Source of the DNA: Ustilaginoidea virens
Taxonomy: Eukaryota; Ascomycota; Sordariomycetes; Hypocreales; Clavicipitaceae
Assembly (NCBI RefSeq): GCF_000687475.1
Contig: NC_057322.1
Coordinates: 1,736,001-1,800,000 of the forward strand
Direction of reading: 5' to 3'
DNA: 64,000 nt
Below, one piece after another: positions 45,420 to 56,514 of this stretch. The translations under genes and the position numbers were made by a program. The first letter of the stretch is position 1. The number at the start of each line of letters is the position of its first letter. Below the pieces are notes generated by a model. The model did no database searches and was not told the DNA's origin. It was given only the letters and a program-made list of their open reading frames with translations.

Positions 45420-46622
45420 ATGCCGGCGAGGACGCTGCCAACGTTCACGCGTGCAGAAGTTGAGACGCACAATTCCACCTCCTCGTGTTACGTCACCATT
45501 GGATCCAAAGTCTACGATGTCACAGATTTCATCGATGACCACCCCGGTGGTGGAAGCCTGATTGTTGATTTCGCTGGTAAAAACGTGGAGGAAATTCTCA
45601 AGGACGAATCGTCGCATCGCCACTCGGAAGCTGCCTACGAGGTTCTAGATGACTCGCTGGTCGGGTTTGTTGTCAGCGACAAGCTCTCAACCGCCAGCAA
45701 CGCAACCAAGCCGACCGATGGGACTGCAACGCTGTCATCTGAAGACAGGCCATATGTCCATCCTCGAACGGGAATGTCATGTGAGGAAGATCTCAGCAAA
45801 GACACCGATGTTCACCAGGACTTCAAGAAGCACAAGTTCTTGGACCTCAGCCGACCGCTGTTTCTTCAAGTCTGGAATGGAGGCTTCAGCAAGGCGTTTT
45901 ACTTGGATCAAGTTCACCGCCCGCGCCACTACAAGGGCGGTGCATCGGCTCCTCTCTTTGGGAACTTTTTGGAGCCGCTGAGCAAGACTCCCTGGTGGAT
46001 GATTCCTACTCTGTGGCTGCCTTGCGTCATCTATGGCATATACACTGCAAGCCAAGGTCTCCAGCATTCCTCCGAGGCTGCCGCCTACTTTGTTTTCGGC
46101 GTTTTCTTCTGGACATTTATAGAATACTGCCTTCATCGATTCTTGTTCCACCTGGATGAGTATGCCTACCCATTGGCCCATTGCGTGTCGGTCAATCGTG
46201 CCTCCGACGTTATTGCTAACCTTTGAGATAGCTACCTCCCTGATAACCGAGTCTTCATCACCATGCACTTCCTGTTCCACGGCATCCACCATTATCTGCC
46301 CATGGACAAGTATCGCCTGGTCATGCCGCCCGCTCTTTTCGTCGTTCTGGCCTCTCCTTTCTGGAAACTTTCGCATGCCATGTTTTACTACAGCTGGTAT
46401 GCTGCCACCATTGTCTTCTGTGGAGGCATGTTTGGCTACATCTGCTATGACCTGACTCATTACTTCTTGCATCACCAAAACCTGCCCCTGTGGTACAAGC
46501 AGCTGAAGAAGTACCATCTTGCCCATCACTTTCTTGATTATGAACTAGGTTTCGGCGTCACCAGCAGGTTTTGGGATCGAGTTTTCGGCACCGAGCTTCA
46601 AACCTCTATAAAGACCAAGTAG
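45420..46622 (+). CDS. SCS7: Sphingolipid fatty-acid 2-hydroxylase
   Basis: Adds the 2-hydroxyl group to the very-long-chain fatty acid of ceramides, in the ER membrane. Exons 45420-46159 and 46232-46622; 376 residues, joined in phase (GA|C). The N-terminal cytochrome b5 domain (about 8-90) has the heme-binding DHPGGGSL and a second His in SHRHSEAAYEVL. The C-terminal fatty-acid hydroxylase domain has the iron-binding His clusters HRFLFH, HFLFHGIHHYLPMD, HYFLHH and HLAHH, between hydrophobic helices. Domain order and length match yeast Scs7. Upstream it borders the AT-rich island, but codon use is normal. Confidence 0.96.
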
Positions 46623-47321
46623 TTCCATCCTACCAGAAAGAAGCTCGACGTGCTAACCCCTGAAACTTGTTCGTGGGACCTTTACTATCGAGCATCGCGG
46701 CGGATATCTGTGTTGTTTATCCCCTTGACTTGTCACTTTTTTTTCTCTTTCGGGCACGGAGTTTCCATTATAATTGCGGACGACGCGTGAATCGATGAAA
46801 ATACGTCATCTCCTTTAATAGTAGCCAGACCTTGAAACTGGCGTGAATACGTACTAATGAGTTCGCCTCTGGGGAGGTGCTTGAAACGAGGAGTGCTTGG
46901 TCGCTTTACCGTTGAAATTGAGAGCCCCTGTAATAGGTAGTCCTGTTATTCTTCCTTTTTTTTTTTTTTTTTGTGAGACATTGCCCTGTTGCCAACAGCG
47001 TCTTTCGAGATTCATGAGCCTGAATAACGCCCCGCATCGGCTACAAAGTTTCGCGCCAAGTCAAGGCTCAACGCTACCCTCACGTGACCGACCAGTCGAT
47101 TATTTCCAACCTCCACTTTTGCCTAGCCGCCCGACACTGGTTTCTCCATTTCATCAAAGAAGAAAAATTGTGTGAACCCAGTACGCACTGAGCGCATCCG
47201 TCAGCATCCCGAAACTGCCTCACTCATCGACACAGAGTCAAGAGACTCTCATCGAGATATTTGGCGCCGCTCTTACCGCTTTTGCTCAGCCATACCCTCG
47301 AGATCTGCACAGTAGGTGACC
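46623..47321. other. Intergenic region, SCS7 to RBM39-like gene
   Basis: Terminator and promoter sequence with a T18 run near 46957-46973. No gene seen. Confidence 0.55.
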
Positions 47322-49279
47322 ATGTCGGGTTTGGACGTAGAAGCCCTCCTGGAGGCCACTGCCCAAAGCTCAGCGCAAAAGAAAGACCCGAATGCCCGGG
47401 ACGAGGACTCGTCCAGGAACGACCGCAACGGTCGCCATCACAACGTCGCGGAGCGTGATGGCTCCAGAAACAGGGACGACAGCCGGGACCGCCGCCGAGA
47501 TGCCGATAACGGTCGCCGTCGACGCGATCGCCGAGACCTGACTCCTCCAAGACACCGTAAGGGCACTCCTGACGAGGCTACCCCTCGGAGCGATACTGGA
47601 AGTCATCGTAGCAGACGTCGAAGCGAGAGCCGGGATAGAGACCGCTACAACTCACGTCGACATAGGGATGGCGACTATTACCGTGGACGACGCGGCGGCG
47701 GCCGATCGCGCTCCCGCTCAAGATCTCCTCGCAGGCGCTACCGCCCCCGTGATGATCGAGATCGTAAAGACCGTCGAGAGCGCTCAAATCGCGGAGATCA
47801 TGGCCGCGGAAAGGATCGCTCCCCTGGCAGACGGTCTCGATCTCCGCAGCCGAACGAGGATGAGCGAGACAGCCGGACTGTTTTTGTGCAGCAGCTTGCT
47901 GCTCGACTGCGAAGTGACAAGCTCAAGAAATTTTTTGAGGAAAATGCTGGCCCTGTTAACGAGGCTCAGATTGTAAAAGATCGTATTAGCGGACGATCCA
48001 AGGGGTAAACCTCTCTTTCTCTCTCTCTTTCTGCCTCTTTTTTTTTTTTTTTGCCGCTTGCAGAAGCCTTCCTTTCCCAAAAAACTTTGTCGCTGACCAA
48101 CAACAATCATAGAGTCGGTTATGTGGAGTTCAAGAGTGAAGAAACGGTTCAAAAAGCACTTCAGCTTACTGGAAAGCCACTGGCAGGTATTCCTATCATT
48201 GTGAAGCTCACTGAGGCTGAGAAGAACCGACAAGCTCGGAACACCGAGTCGACAAGCGGCCAGCCGAATTCCGTTCCCTTCCACCGCCTCTATGTGGGCA
48301 ACATTCACTTCAACGTCACGGAACAAGATCTTCAAGCAGTTTTTGAACCGTTTGGGGAGCTTGAGTATGTTCAACTTCAGAAGGATGACACTGGACGCAG
48401 CCGCGGATATGGATTTGTACAGTGAGTTTGCGCTCTCGGTTTTTTTACTTGTACCGTCTGGATGCGCTAACACGGGCGATTGCAGGTTCCGCGATGCTGG
48501 TCAGGCTCGTGAAGCGCTGGAGAAAATGAACGGCTTTGACCTCGCGGGCCGACCTATCCGGGTCGGCCTCGGCAACGATAAGTTTACCCCTGAGAGCACG
48601 GCCAACTTGATGCACAGGTTTCCAGGACAGAACAATTTCCAGGGCTCTTCTTTCTCAGGAGCCGGAGGCCGCGGCTCGCAAGCTTCTGCATTCGACCGAG
48701 CCGGAGGACGAGACAGTGACAAAGCGGGCGGCGCAAGCGCCCTCGACGACACAGATGTCGCTGGAGTAAACTTCAATAACTACAGTCGCGATGCATTGAT
48801 GAGAAAACTTGCCAGGACCGACGAACTGCCCAATGGGAGAGAAGACCAGGCTGTTTTGAAGCCCAAGACTGAAGCCAAACCGCTTCCTGTGAACGTCAAC
48901 ATGGCTAGTCGCTGTGTTGTGCTGCACAACATGTTTGATCCCGAAGAGTACGTCTGTCTGTTTTCCCATTCATTTACGTGGTGACACTGCCCGTTGTGCT
49001 GACAGTTGTCGTCTTTGCAGGGAAGAGGGTGATGACTGGGTCAAGGAACTCGAAGAAGACATCCGAGCCGAAGCCGAGAGGCAGTACGGACATGTCGTCC
49101 ACATTTCCGTGGATCCCAACTCCAAGGGCGACGTCTATCTCAAGTTCGACAAGGTGCAAGGCGGCGAAAACGCCATCAAGGGCTTGAACGGAAGATACTT
49201 TGGCGGCAGGATGATTAATGCGTCCCCAGTTGTCGACGCTGTATACAGCAGTCTCTTCTCCCGCACCAGAGCCATCTAA
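47322..49279 (+). CDS. RBM39/Rsd1-like SR-related splicing factor
   Basis: Nuclear RNA-binding splicing factor of the CC1.3/RBM39 family, which bridges U2AF-type proteins. Exons 47322-48004, 48113-48421, 48486-48947 and 49021-49279; 570 residues, all joins phase 2 and in frame. Order: an Arg/Ser/Asp-rich RS domain (about 25-180), RRM1 from [22 protein letters not shown] to [19 protein letters not shown]2 from [21 protein letters not shown] to GYGFVQF, a Gly/Ser linker, and a C-terminal UHM-like RRM3 starting [14 protein letters not shown]. The end shows [15 protein letters not shown]. An in-frame ATG two codons upstream (47316) is an equal candidate start. Confidence 0.93.
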
Positions 49280-49492
49280 AGCTAACAGAGGCCGGCGCTT
49301 TGCCCCTTGCCATTATTTAGGTATTTCGACAGGTTAGTGATGCTGCTTGCTGGAACAATGACGTTTTCTTGAACCGCCGCTCAATTGTCTCTTAGCTTAC
49401 ATGCCGGTTGTGCTGCTGCCAAAGTTTGCTTTGTACAGCCACGTCTCAAGACGACAAAGAAACAATCACCATCCATTGGGTCTTTTAAAAAC

Positions 49493-49524
<32 letters not shown>

Positions 49525-50963
49525 GGCCGTTTCTTCCATGAACCCCGGGTTATTATGACAAAGTGTCAAACTCCGTCACACCCAATGCCTTGATGAGAAA
49601 ACACTAAGCTAGACATGACGTTGCAGGTTCCTCTTAGTTCGATGGCATTCTGCCTTTTACCGCGTACCAAGCCACTTACGGTCTACCTACAGGTTCCTGG
49701 TGCCCAGGTTTTGCTGGTGTTTTAGGTTCTAATTTGTCGCGCTCTGACGGTTTTTTATCTAGTAAAACCCGTATTCAACATGACTTCCAGGATTGGGGGA
49801 TGCTGTTGCTCGAATTTGATAAGGTCATACAGTGGTGTTGTAGCGTAAGGGTTCAGACTTGTCGGTAATAATAAAGAAAACTACCATGAATTGACGCGAC
49901 GCGTTGACTTGCAGGGTGACGGCGACTCCAAACGTGAAAATCCTGCGGCATCGAGCCCGTTGGGTGCGTCTTGATTGGGCGTCATGAATCACGGCCATGC
50001 GGCGGGCAATGCCGCGCTTATAAATGACCAGCCCCCCTCGTAACGGTGGACATGGGCCTGTGAACTCGTCGACGAGCAAACGACAAGCTCGTCTTGGACG
50101 TTTGTCATGTCTTGTATGCTGCAGGTTCACGGCATGGCACGCAGGCGCACGCTTTCCCCGCCCTCAGCTTCACCTCACCTTGGCTTCAGCCTGCCCCGAC
50201 AATGGCCAAGTGCCGCGATTTCCCGGCACCTCGTTGCCCAGCACACCTCTCGACCTCGGCGTTTCAAGCTTATTTCGCCTTTCTTCTGCGCTCGCTCTCC
50301 TCGCACTCGACGCTGTCTCTCGCTGGTTCGTGGTCCTGGGACAAGTTTCTCGCAGTGAGTCGTGACGGATGACCCCTAGCTGGCGGTTATTTTCTCTTCT
50401 TTTTTTTTCTTTTTCTGCTTTTTTTTTTTGGTGTTTCATTCATCGGAGATGCTGAGAAGCAAGGGACCATGCGTCACGGCTAACTCGAGATTTAGGGACT
50501 ACGAATGAGGTCAAACACGGCCAATATCAGACTCGTTAAAACAAAACCACTCCATCGGCGGGGGGCGGGGATTGGACTTTTTTTTTTGTCTTGTTTTTCT
50601 CGAGGCGGGCTCTCGCGCGACGCCTTGTAGGGCTTGCAAAACATCCGTGTCTAGAGGCGGGTGAGTGATTCTTCTCTCTTTCCTCCTTTCTCTCTCGCGG
50701 CTTTTTTCCCCCGTCCCGTGCGCGCTTCGCGATTCGGCCTTGACGGCCGTTTGACGCAGGCGGAAATAAAGCATGGTGGCGCGCAGCAAACGCGGAGAGC
50801 AGTGCGAGTCCAGATGGTCAGTCAACTCGCTCCAAAGACGTCTTGCTGACGACCCCGGGCAGGCCAGGGGCAGGGCGTGTCTGGTCGAGCAAGCATACGC
50901 GGTGCCGCTGAGCTGCCCAGCTGCCTCCCATTCCGCCGCGGCTCCTGAGAACAAAGGGGCAGC
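49280..50963. other. Intergenic region, no gene supported
   Basis: Holds an A27 run near 49495-49523 and T-rich tracts at 50398-50430 and 50578-50590. Short frames near 50100-50370 have no family signature. The promoter and leader of the next gene lie at the right end. Confidence 0.5.
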
Positions 50964-53540
50964 ATGACAGACTCTGATCAGACGTCTTCAGAGGGAATCA
51001 CAGGAGCGGGCCCTCTCGACTGCGGCGCGCTCGGGACTCCGTCTCGCGAACCCTGCCTGTTCCAAGGCGACAGCATGCTTTCCGTTGATTTCTCGAACCC
51101 GCTGTCGGGAGCGGCTCGCTCCGAGAGGATCCGGCAGCTGTCGCACAACCATGTAAGATGAACGACCACCCGCGTGTCTGCAGCCGCTTGTTGTCGACTC
51201 TTGGACTAAAGTCAAGTTTTATTTTTCCCCCAGCCCGCGTTTGAGAAGTCGCGCGTGACGCAGGAAATCCTCGTCAAGATCCAGCAGTCGCTTCGACGCA
51301 TGCCGGGCGTGTCCTCGGCCGAATCCAGCGAGGCCATCGCGCAGCTGCAGGAGGTCGGGCAGATTGTCAACCAAGAGACGTGCCAGCTCGTGGACGCCCT
51401 GACCAACATCACGCTCGACCAGGAGGACACGGACAAGGCCATTGCTCGGATGGGGCTCGAGGCCAGCCTCGCCAAGGCCACCATTGAGGACCAGGCGCAG
51501 ACGATTCGGGACCTGCGCGGCGAGCTGAGCGCCGAGGCCAAGAAGCGCCAGGAGGCCGAGAGCCACGTGGAAAAGGCCGTGAATGAGCTGCACGAGCTGA
51601 CGGGCAGCTTCAAGGACCTCAAGGACAAGGCCGATCGGAGCGAGGGGAGCGAGGCTGGCCGCGGGCCGGACCCGAGGGACGCAATCATCAAGGTAACCAT
51701 CTAATTAAGGCCCCCCTTCCCTGCGGCACGTGGCGAGGCTAATCTGAGCTTCTTCTTCTTCTTCTTTCGTCTTGCAGGGCCTGGAAGATGGCATCCGCCA
51801 CTTGGAAGACCAGGTCAACAACCGCCGTTCCCTCTGGGTCATGAAGCATTCCGACCCGCAGTCGGTTGCCCGAGCCATTGAGACGCTGGCCGACTCGATA
51901 CAGAACAACGAGACGGCCCACCAGACCATCATGTCCATGAAGCCCGCGTTCATGCGCGGCGGCAGCGGCAGCGGCAGCAGGCTGCAGGTCGACGACGACA
52001 CCGCCGCTCGCGCCGGCTACGCAGACCCGGCTCCTCCCGCCCGGCCGCCCAGCGTCTTCCAGCCCTTCCACCGACCGACGACCGCGGCGCCCCCCAAGTT
52101 CGGCCCCCTCCAAGCCGGGCCGCCGCGGGCGCCGTCGGCCTTTTCCCAGGAACGCCGGTACCCGACGTCGATCTGGAACCCGGCGCAGAACCCGTTCCAC
52201 ACGCCGGGTGCGCCGCCGCCGTCGTCCTTTGGCCGCCCTCCCGCCGCGCGCAAGACGCACCGGTACCGCGCGAGCAACGCCGCCGCCGCCGCCGCCGCCG
52301 AGGCGCACGGCGGCATCCCCGAGAGCACGCCCAACCGGCCCGGCACGGCGCTGGGCCACCGCCACTACTACCCGCAGCAGCAGCAGCAGCATCACCACCA
52401 CCACCACCACCACCAGCAACCCCCCGGCGGCAGGGAGTGCGTTCCGCAGACCCCCACGTCCGGGCGCGGGCGCTGCGGCCGCTTCCCCGGCGACGGCGGC
52501 GGCAGCGGCAGCAACCCGTCGTCCGGGACGAGCACCACCCTCGTCGGCAGGAGCGCGCTGCTGCCCGGGCCGCTGATCCACATGACGGAGCGGTCCGTGG
52601 CGGCGTGGAACGAGTCCATCATGGAGTTTTACGCGCTGATCCGGGCGTTTGTCGAGCGGCACGCCAGCGTCCCCGACCCGGCCATGGCGCTGCGCATCTC
52701 GACGACGCACCTGTGGCCGGTGCTGCTGGCCACGTACCACCCGCTGTCGGCGCGCGAGGCCACGTCCTACCTGGACCTGCACCTGCGCGACGACAACCCC
52801 AAGTGCTGCCTGGTGACGCGCGTCATCATCGACTACATTGTCAACCGGGTATGGGTCCCGCACGCCTGGACGGGGTCGTCGGACGCCCAGGCGACCTACG
52901 CGCTGATGGACCTGGAAAAGGAGCTGGAAAAGACCCAGGGTATGTTTGTGTGTTTCCTGCTGCTCCTCTGTCTTGCTGTCCCCAGATTTCCCCCTGATCC
53001 CCCCCAGATCCCCCCCCCCCCCCCCCCCCCCCCAAGCGAGAGACTAGCAAAGAAGCAACAGCCCAGCTCACACACCCCCCCCCCCAAGGCCAACCGTCGG
53101 CCCAGCGCCAGCCGCTCCTCGACAAGCAGGCCCTGTACATCGACGCCATCCTCAAGACCGAGCCGCCGGCCTTCCACGCCTCGCGCGTGCAGGACATGAC
53201 GGCCGCCATGCTGGCCACCATCCAGCCCCTGCTGAACCGGCTGCACAACCCGGCCGACGCCCACCGCGACATGGAGCTGGTCGCCGACCACGCGTGGGAG
53301 CTGTCCTCGCGCATCCTGACCAGCCGCCTCACCTTTGACTTTCGCTTCCCCGAGGTGGGCTCGCGCTTCTCGTCGCAGAGCATGCTGCCCATCTGGCCGG
53401 CCCTGGACCCGACCGAGCTGCAGGCCAAGCACTGGCGCGTGGCGCTCGTCACCACCCCCGTCATCACGTGCCGCAACGACACGGGCAGCAACATATCGGC
53501 GCATTCGGTCGCCCTGGCCGACGTGTACTGCATGCAGTAG
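50964..53540 (+). CDS. Unrecognised fungal coiled-coil protein with poly-His/Ala tracts
   Basis: I do not recognise a named family. Exons 50964-51152, 51234-51692, 51778-52939 and 53089-53540 join in phase to 753 residues. The first third is a Gln/Glu/Lys-rich helical region with probable coiled coil (about 75-260: LVDALTNITLDQEDTDKAIAR, LSAEAKKRQEAESHVEKAV). A Pro-rich low-complexity middle follows with Ala, Gln and eight-His tracts (52271-52425). A well-ordered C-terminal domain comes last (about 435 to the end: ERSVAAWNESIMEFYALIRAF, CCLVTRVIIDYIVNRVW, ELSSRILTSRLTFDFRFPEVGSRF). The last domain is hydrophobic-patterned like a conserved fold. Intron 3 contains long C runs. Role unknown; a cytoskeletal or regulatory scaffold would be a guess. 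Confidence 0.7.
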
Positions 53541-54399
53541 AACAGGCGGGGCATGGGCGAGATGGTGAAGAGGAAGAAAACACGGAGAAGCCGGAGGGGG
53601 GGGGCGCTGGCATCTAGGGGCTCGAGGCGGCCGGACGGGCAAGACGAGCAGGGCAGGGCAACTGTGCCGATTCGAGCTGCGGCGTTTGCCAGAAGCATCT
53701 TTTCAAACCTCGCTCAAGGATGGGAAAATAGACGTATGATGATGATGATGAAAGAAGAAGAAGAAGAAGAAGAAGAAACGGAAAACTACATCGTTGGTTC
53801 AGTGGGAAATACTTGCTCGGTGCATGTATGCATGTACCTGGGTGCTAACGTGGCCAGGGCGACAAGGTTGGGGGCGCACGGAAGGGTAGGGATGGATGTG
53901 GCTTCCGGGCGGGTTTATGGATTCCTTGTGTTTTACTTTGTTTTTTATTTTGTTTTTTTTTATTTTCTTTCTTTTCCGCGCGGGTCACCATGGGGCCGGG
54001 TGGCAACAGGCATCCCCGTGCCGTGGTCGTGATTCTCGGCTGTTTCCGCACCCGGGCTGCCGGGCCAGCCTGTGTCGTGGGATGGCCAGCAACATTGGCA
54101 GCGTGACGGCGGGCAAAGCAATGGAATGGATATCAAGGATGCGCAGACGCCGAAACCTCCCGCAGTACCTTGCAGCCAGCCCCCCAAACTCTGCCCAACC
54201 CGGTAAACGCCAACGACCAGACGCCTCGCGCGCTGCCCGCCGCGCTCCCTCGTCCTTGCTGAGCGGCCGCCACGCTGCGCATCGGGCGCCCCGCGGCAAG
54301 CCATGCGCGCGGGCTATTCCGCCGCCTTCTTGTGTCTAGCGGGAGGAAAGAAAAAAAAAAACCGTTAGCTTTAATCTTGGCCGCGCCGAGGATCCCAAC
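53541..54399. other. Convergent 3' region
   Basis: Between the coiled-coil gene (+) and aminotransferase (-). It has (GAA)n/(GATGAT) units at 53737-53780 and a T-rich block at 53935-53972. No gene seen. Confidence 0.55.
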
Positions 54400-56514
54400 C
54401 TACTTGGACACAACCCTCTCGATGCCGTCCAGGCCCATGCGCAGCACGTCCATCCTTGGGCCGTACGAGAAACGCACAAAGTGGTGGCACGGGCTGTCAA
54501 ACAGGTCGCGGCGTCGCGACGGGTTCAGGTCGAAGAAGATGCCCGGCACCACAATGACCTTTTCCTCGAGACAGGCCTGGAAGAAGTTGAGGCCGTCGGA
54601 GATGCTCGCCGGCAGGCCTTCGAGGTTCAGCCACCTACGGGTTTCCTAGGGGTCAGCAAGCAGCCGGGACGGGGCGCGGGCATGGCGTGCATCGGGGGGG
54701 GCATCGCACAGGTAAAACGTCGAGTCGGGGACGTATTTGATGACGAATCCCATCTCTCGCAGGCGCTTGACGACGTAGTCTCGCTTTTGCTGTGGCAAAT
54801 GGTCAGCGTTCAGAACGCGCGAGCGGGGGAAGGGGGAGGGATGCTGCCGTTGGTGTTGGACCTACGCGGAAGTGAAGCTGCAGATGGACCATCTCGGTGT
54901 GGACCAGCTTGGGGTCCAGCATGGGAATGGCGGCATCCTGGAACGCATGGCTGGCGCCGCCGTCCAAGTAACTACCGCAAGAGCCAATACTGCATGTTTG
55001 TCAGGATCTGCCAAGGAAGCACAAGAGACGAAAGGATAAGACGAAGAAGAAGAAGTGAAACTTGGGGAAAAAAAGAAACAATGGGTGGCAAATTCCCGAT
55101 ACGCACGCGCTGATGTACTCTGCAGTGAGTGGTCAAGGTTAGCAACCCGTCACATGTATGTTGCCGCCGCGTCGCGCCGCTTGACAGGTGAGCAGCGCAA
55201 CCTACCCTTGGGTCCCAAAATCCACGCGATCCGCCATCCAGGCAGTCGGAAGCGTTTGGTGAGTCCGTCGATGATCAAGACGTCGTCTTCGTCGACATTG
55301 TCCACGTTTTCGGCGGCCGAGATGGTGGTGCCGTCGCAGTTGCTGGTGTAGTTGTACCCCGAGTAGAACTCGTCGCTGATGAGGGTGGCGCGACCGCGGC
55401 AGATGTCTTGAATCTCGGCCAGTTCGGGATTGGCCACGACCCGGCCGGTAGGGTTGCGGGGGTTCGAGGTGAGGATGACGGATGTGCCGCGGGCGATTTC
55501 CTCGGCAATCTTGTCCGGGTGGATGTGGTAGCCGTCCTCTTCTGACAGGGGGACGGGAATGGCGGCAAACTGAAGGGACAAGGGGCCCACGTTAGCTGAT
55601 GTGTTGCAGCATCAGGTTCCCTTGACCGTTTGCAAGATATGCCAACATGGACCATTGGACCACACGTGATGCAAACCCCCGCCCCTGCAGACATACGTTT
55701 TTGAACAAGCTCAGCATTTCGTTGTACGCCGTGTAATCCGGCAGGAAGAAGCTGAGGTAGGAATTGCCCAGCACGGCAGCAATGCGGATCAAGCCGGCGC
55801 GGCCGCCGGGGACAATGGCGACGTTTTCCCACGTGTACTGGCTCTCCTTGCCCTTGCGGTGCATCTCGTTGTACAGCTTGGCGACGGCCTCCCTCAGCGG
55901 GCGGATGCCGGCCGTGGGACCGTACTCGCGGGCGGCTACCGAGATGCCAATGGTCTCGGGACGTTTGAAACAGCCGGCAATGTCGTCTTCGACCTCGGGG
56001 GCGCCCTGGCCCAGGTTGGCCCAGGAGTCGGGCTCGTCAAAGTAGCCCAGCTCGGCGGCACGTTCGGTGCACCAGATGACACCAGTCGAGGCCCTGCTGG
56101 CGTCCAGGCCGGCGTGGGGGCGATGGCCTTCGTGGGCCTGGCGAAAGTCGCGATGGATCTCGGACTGAGTCTCTGCCAAGACGATTAGCAGCGCGGGGGG
56201 GGCATTTTTGTCCAGGCGGCTGGATTCGAGGTGCGGGGGGGAGGGGAGGGGAGGGGAGGGGAGGGGAGGGGAGGGGGAGGGGTAAATGGTAAATGGTAGA
56301 TGGTGGATGGGAAATGGGGGTGACCCCCAGGTTGGGCGTTGGGCCAAGATGACGGCGAGCTGGCATGGCAGGCAATCCGAGACATTCTTGGCCGAGCAGA
56401 GAGGGAAAAGGGTTTCTTACCCTGGGCGGTAGGCTCGGCGTTGCTGAAACGACGAATCCTGGGCTTTGGAGCACCGGTATGCCGGTTGAAGGAGAACTTG
56501 CGCCCGCCGAACAT
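54400..56514 (-). CDS. PLP-dependent aminotransferase, class I/II
   Basis: Fold-type I aminotransferase. Seven exons: 56514-56421, 56172-55697, 55569-55206, 55119-55107 (13 nt), 54989-54866, 54789-54710 and 54634-54400; 461 residues with every join in phase. Key parts: NLGQGAPEVED (substrate entry), YGPTAGIRPLREAVAKLYN, SNPRNPTGRVV (the Asn-Pro PLP motif), LISDEFYSGYNY (Asp and Tyr to PLP) and the Schiff-base Lys in IDGLTKRFRLPGWRIAW. The C-terminus has FVRFSYG with the substrate-carboxylate Arg. Substrate cannot be set from sequence; aspartate/aromatic-type or ACC-synthase-like enzymes are all possible. The 13-nt microexon encodes EYISA across its joins. Intron 1 carries a GGGGA array on the opposite strand. 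Confidence 0.88.
56233..56281 (+). repeat. GGGGA pentanucleotide array in aminotransferase intron 1
   Basis: Eight to nine GGGGA/GAGGG units in a row on +, inside the intron 56420-56173. The G4-run spacing would allow G-quadruplex formation on the + (non-coding) strand. Confidence 0.85.
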
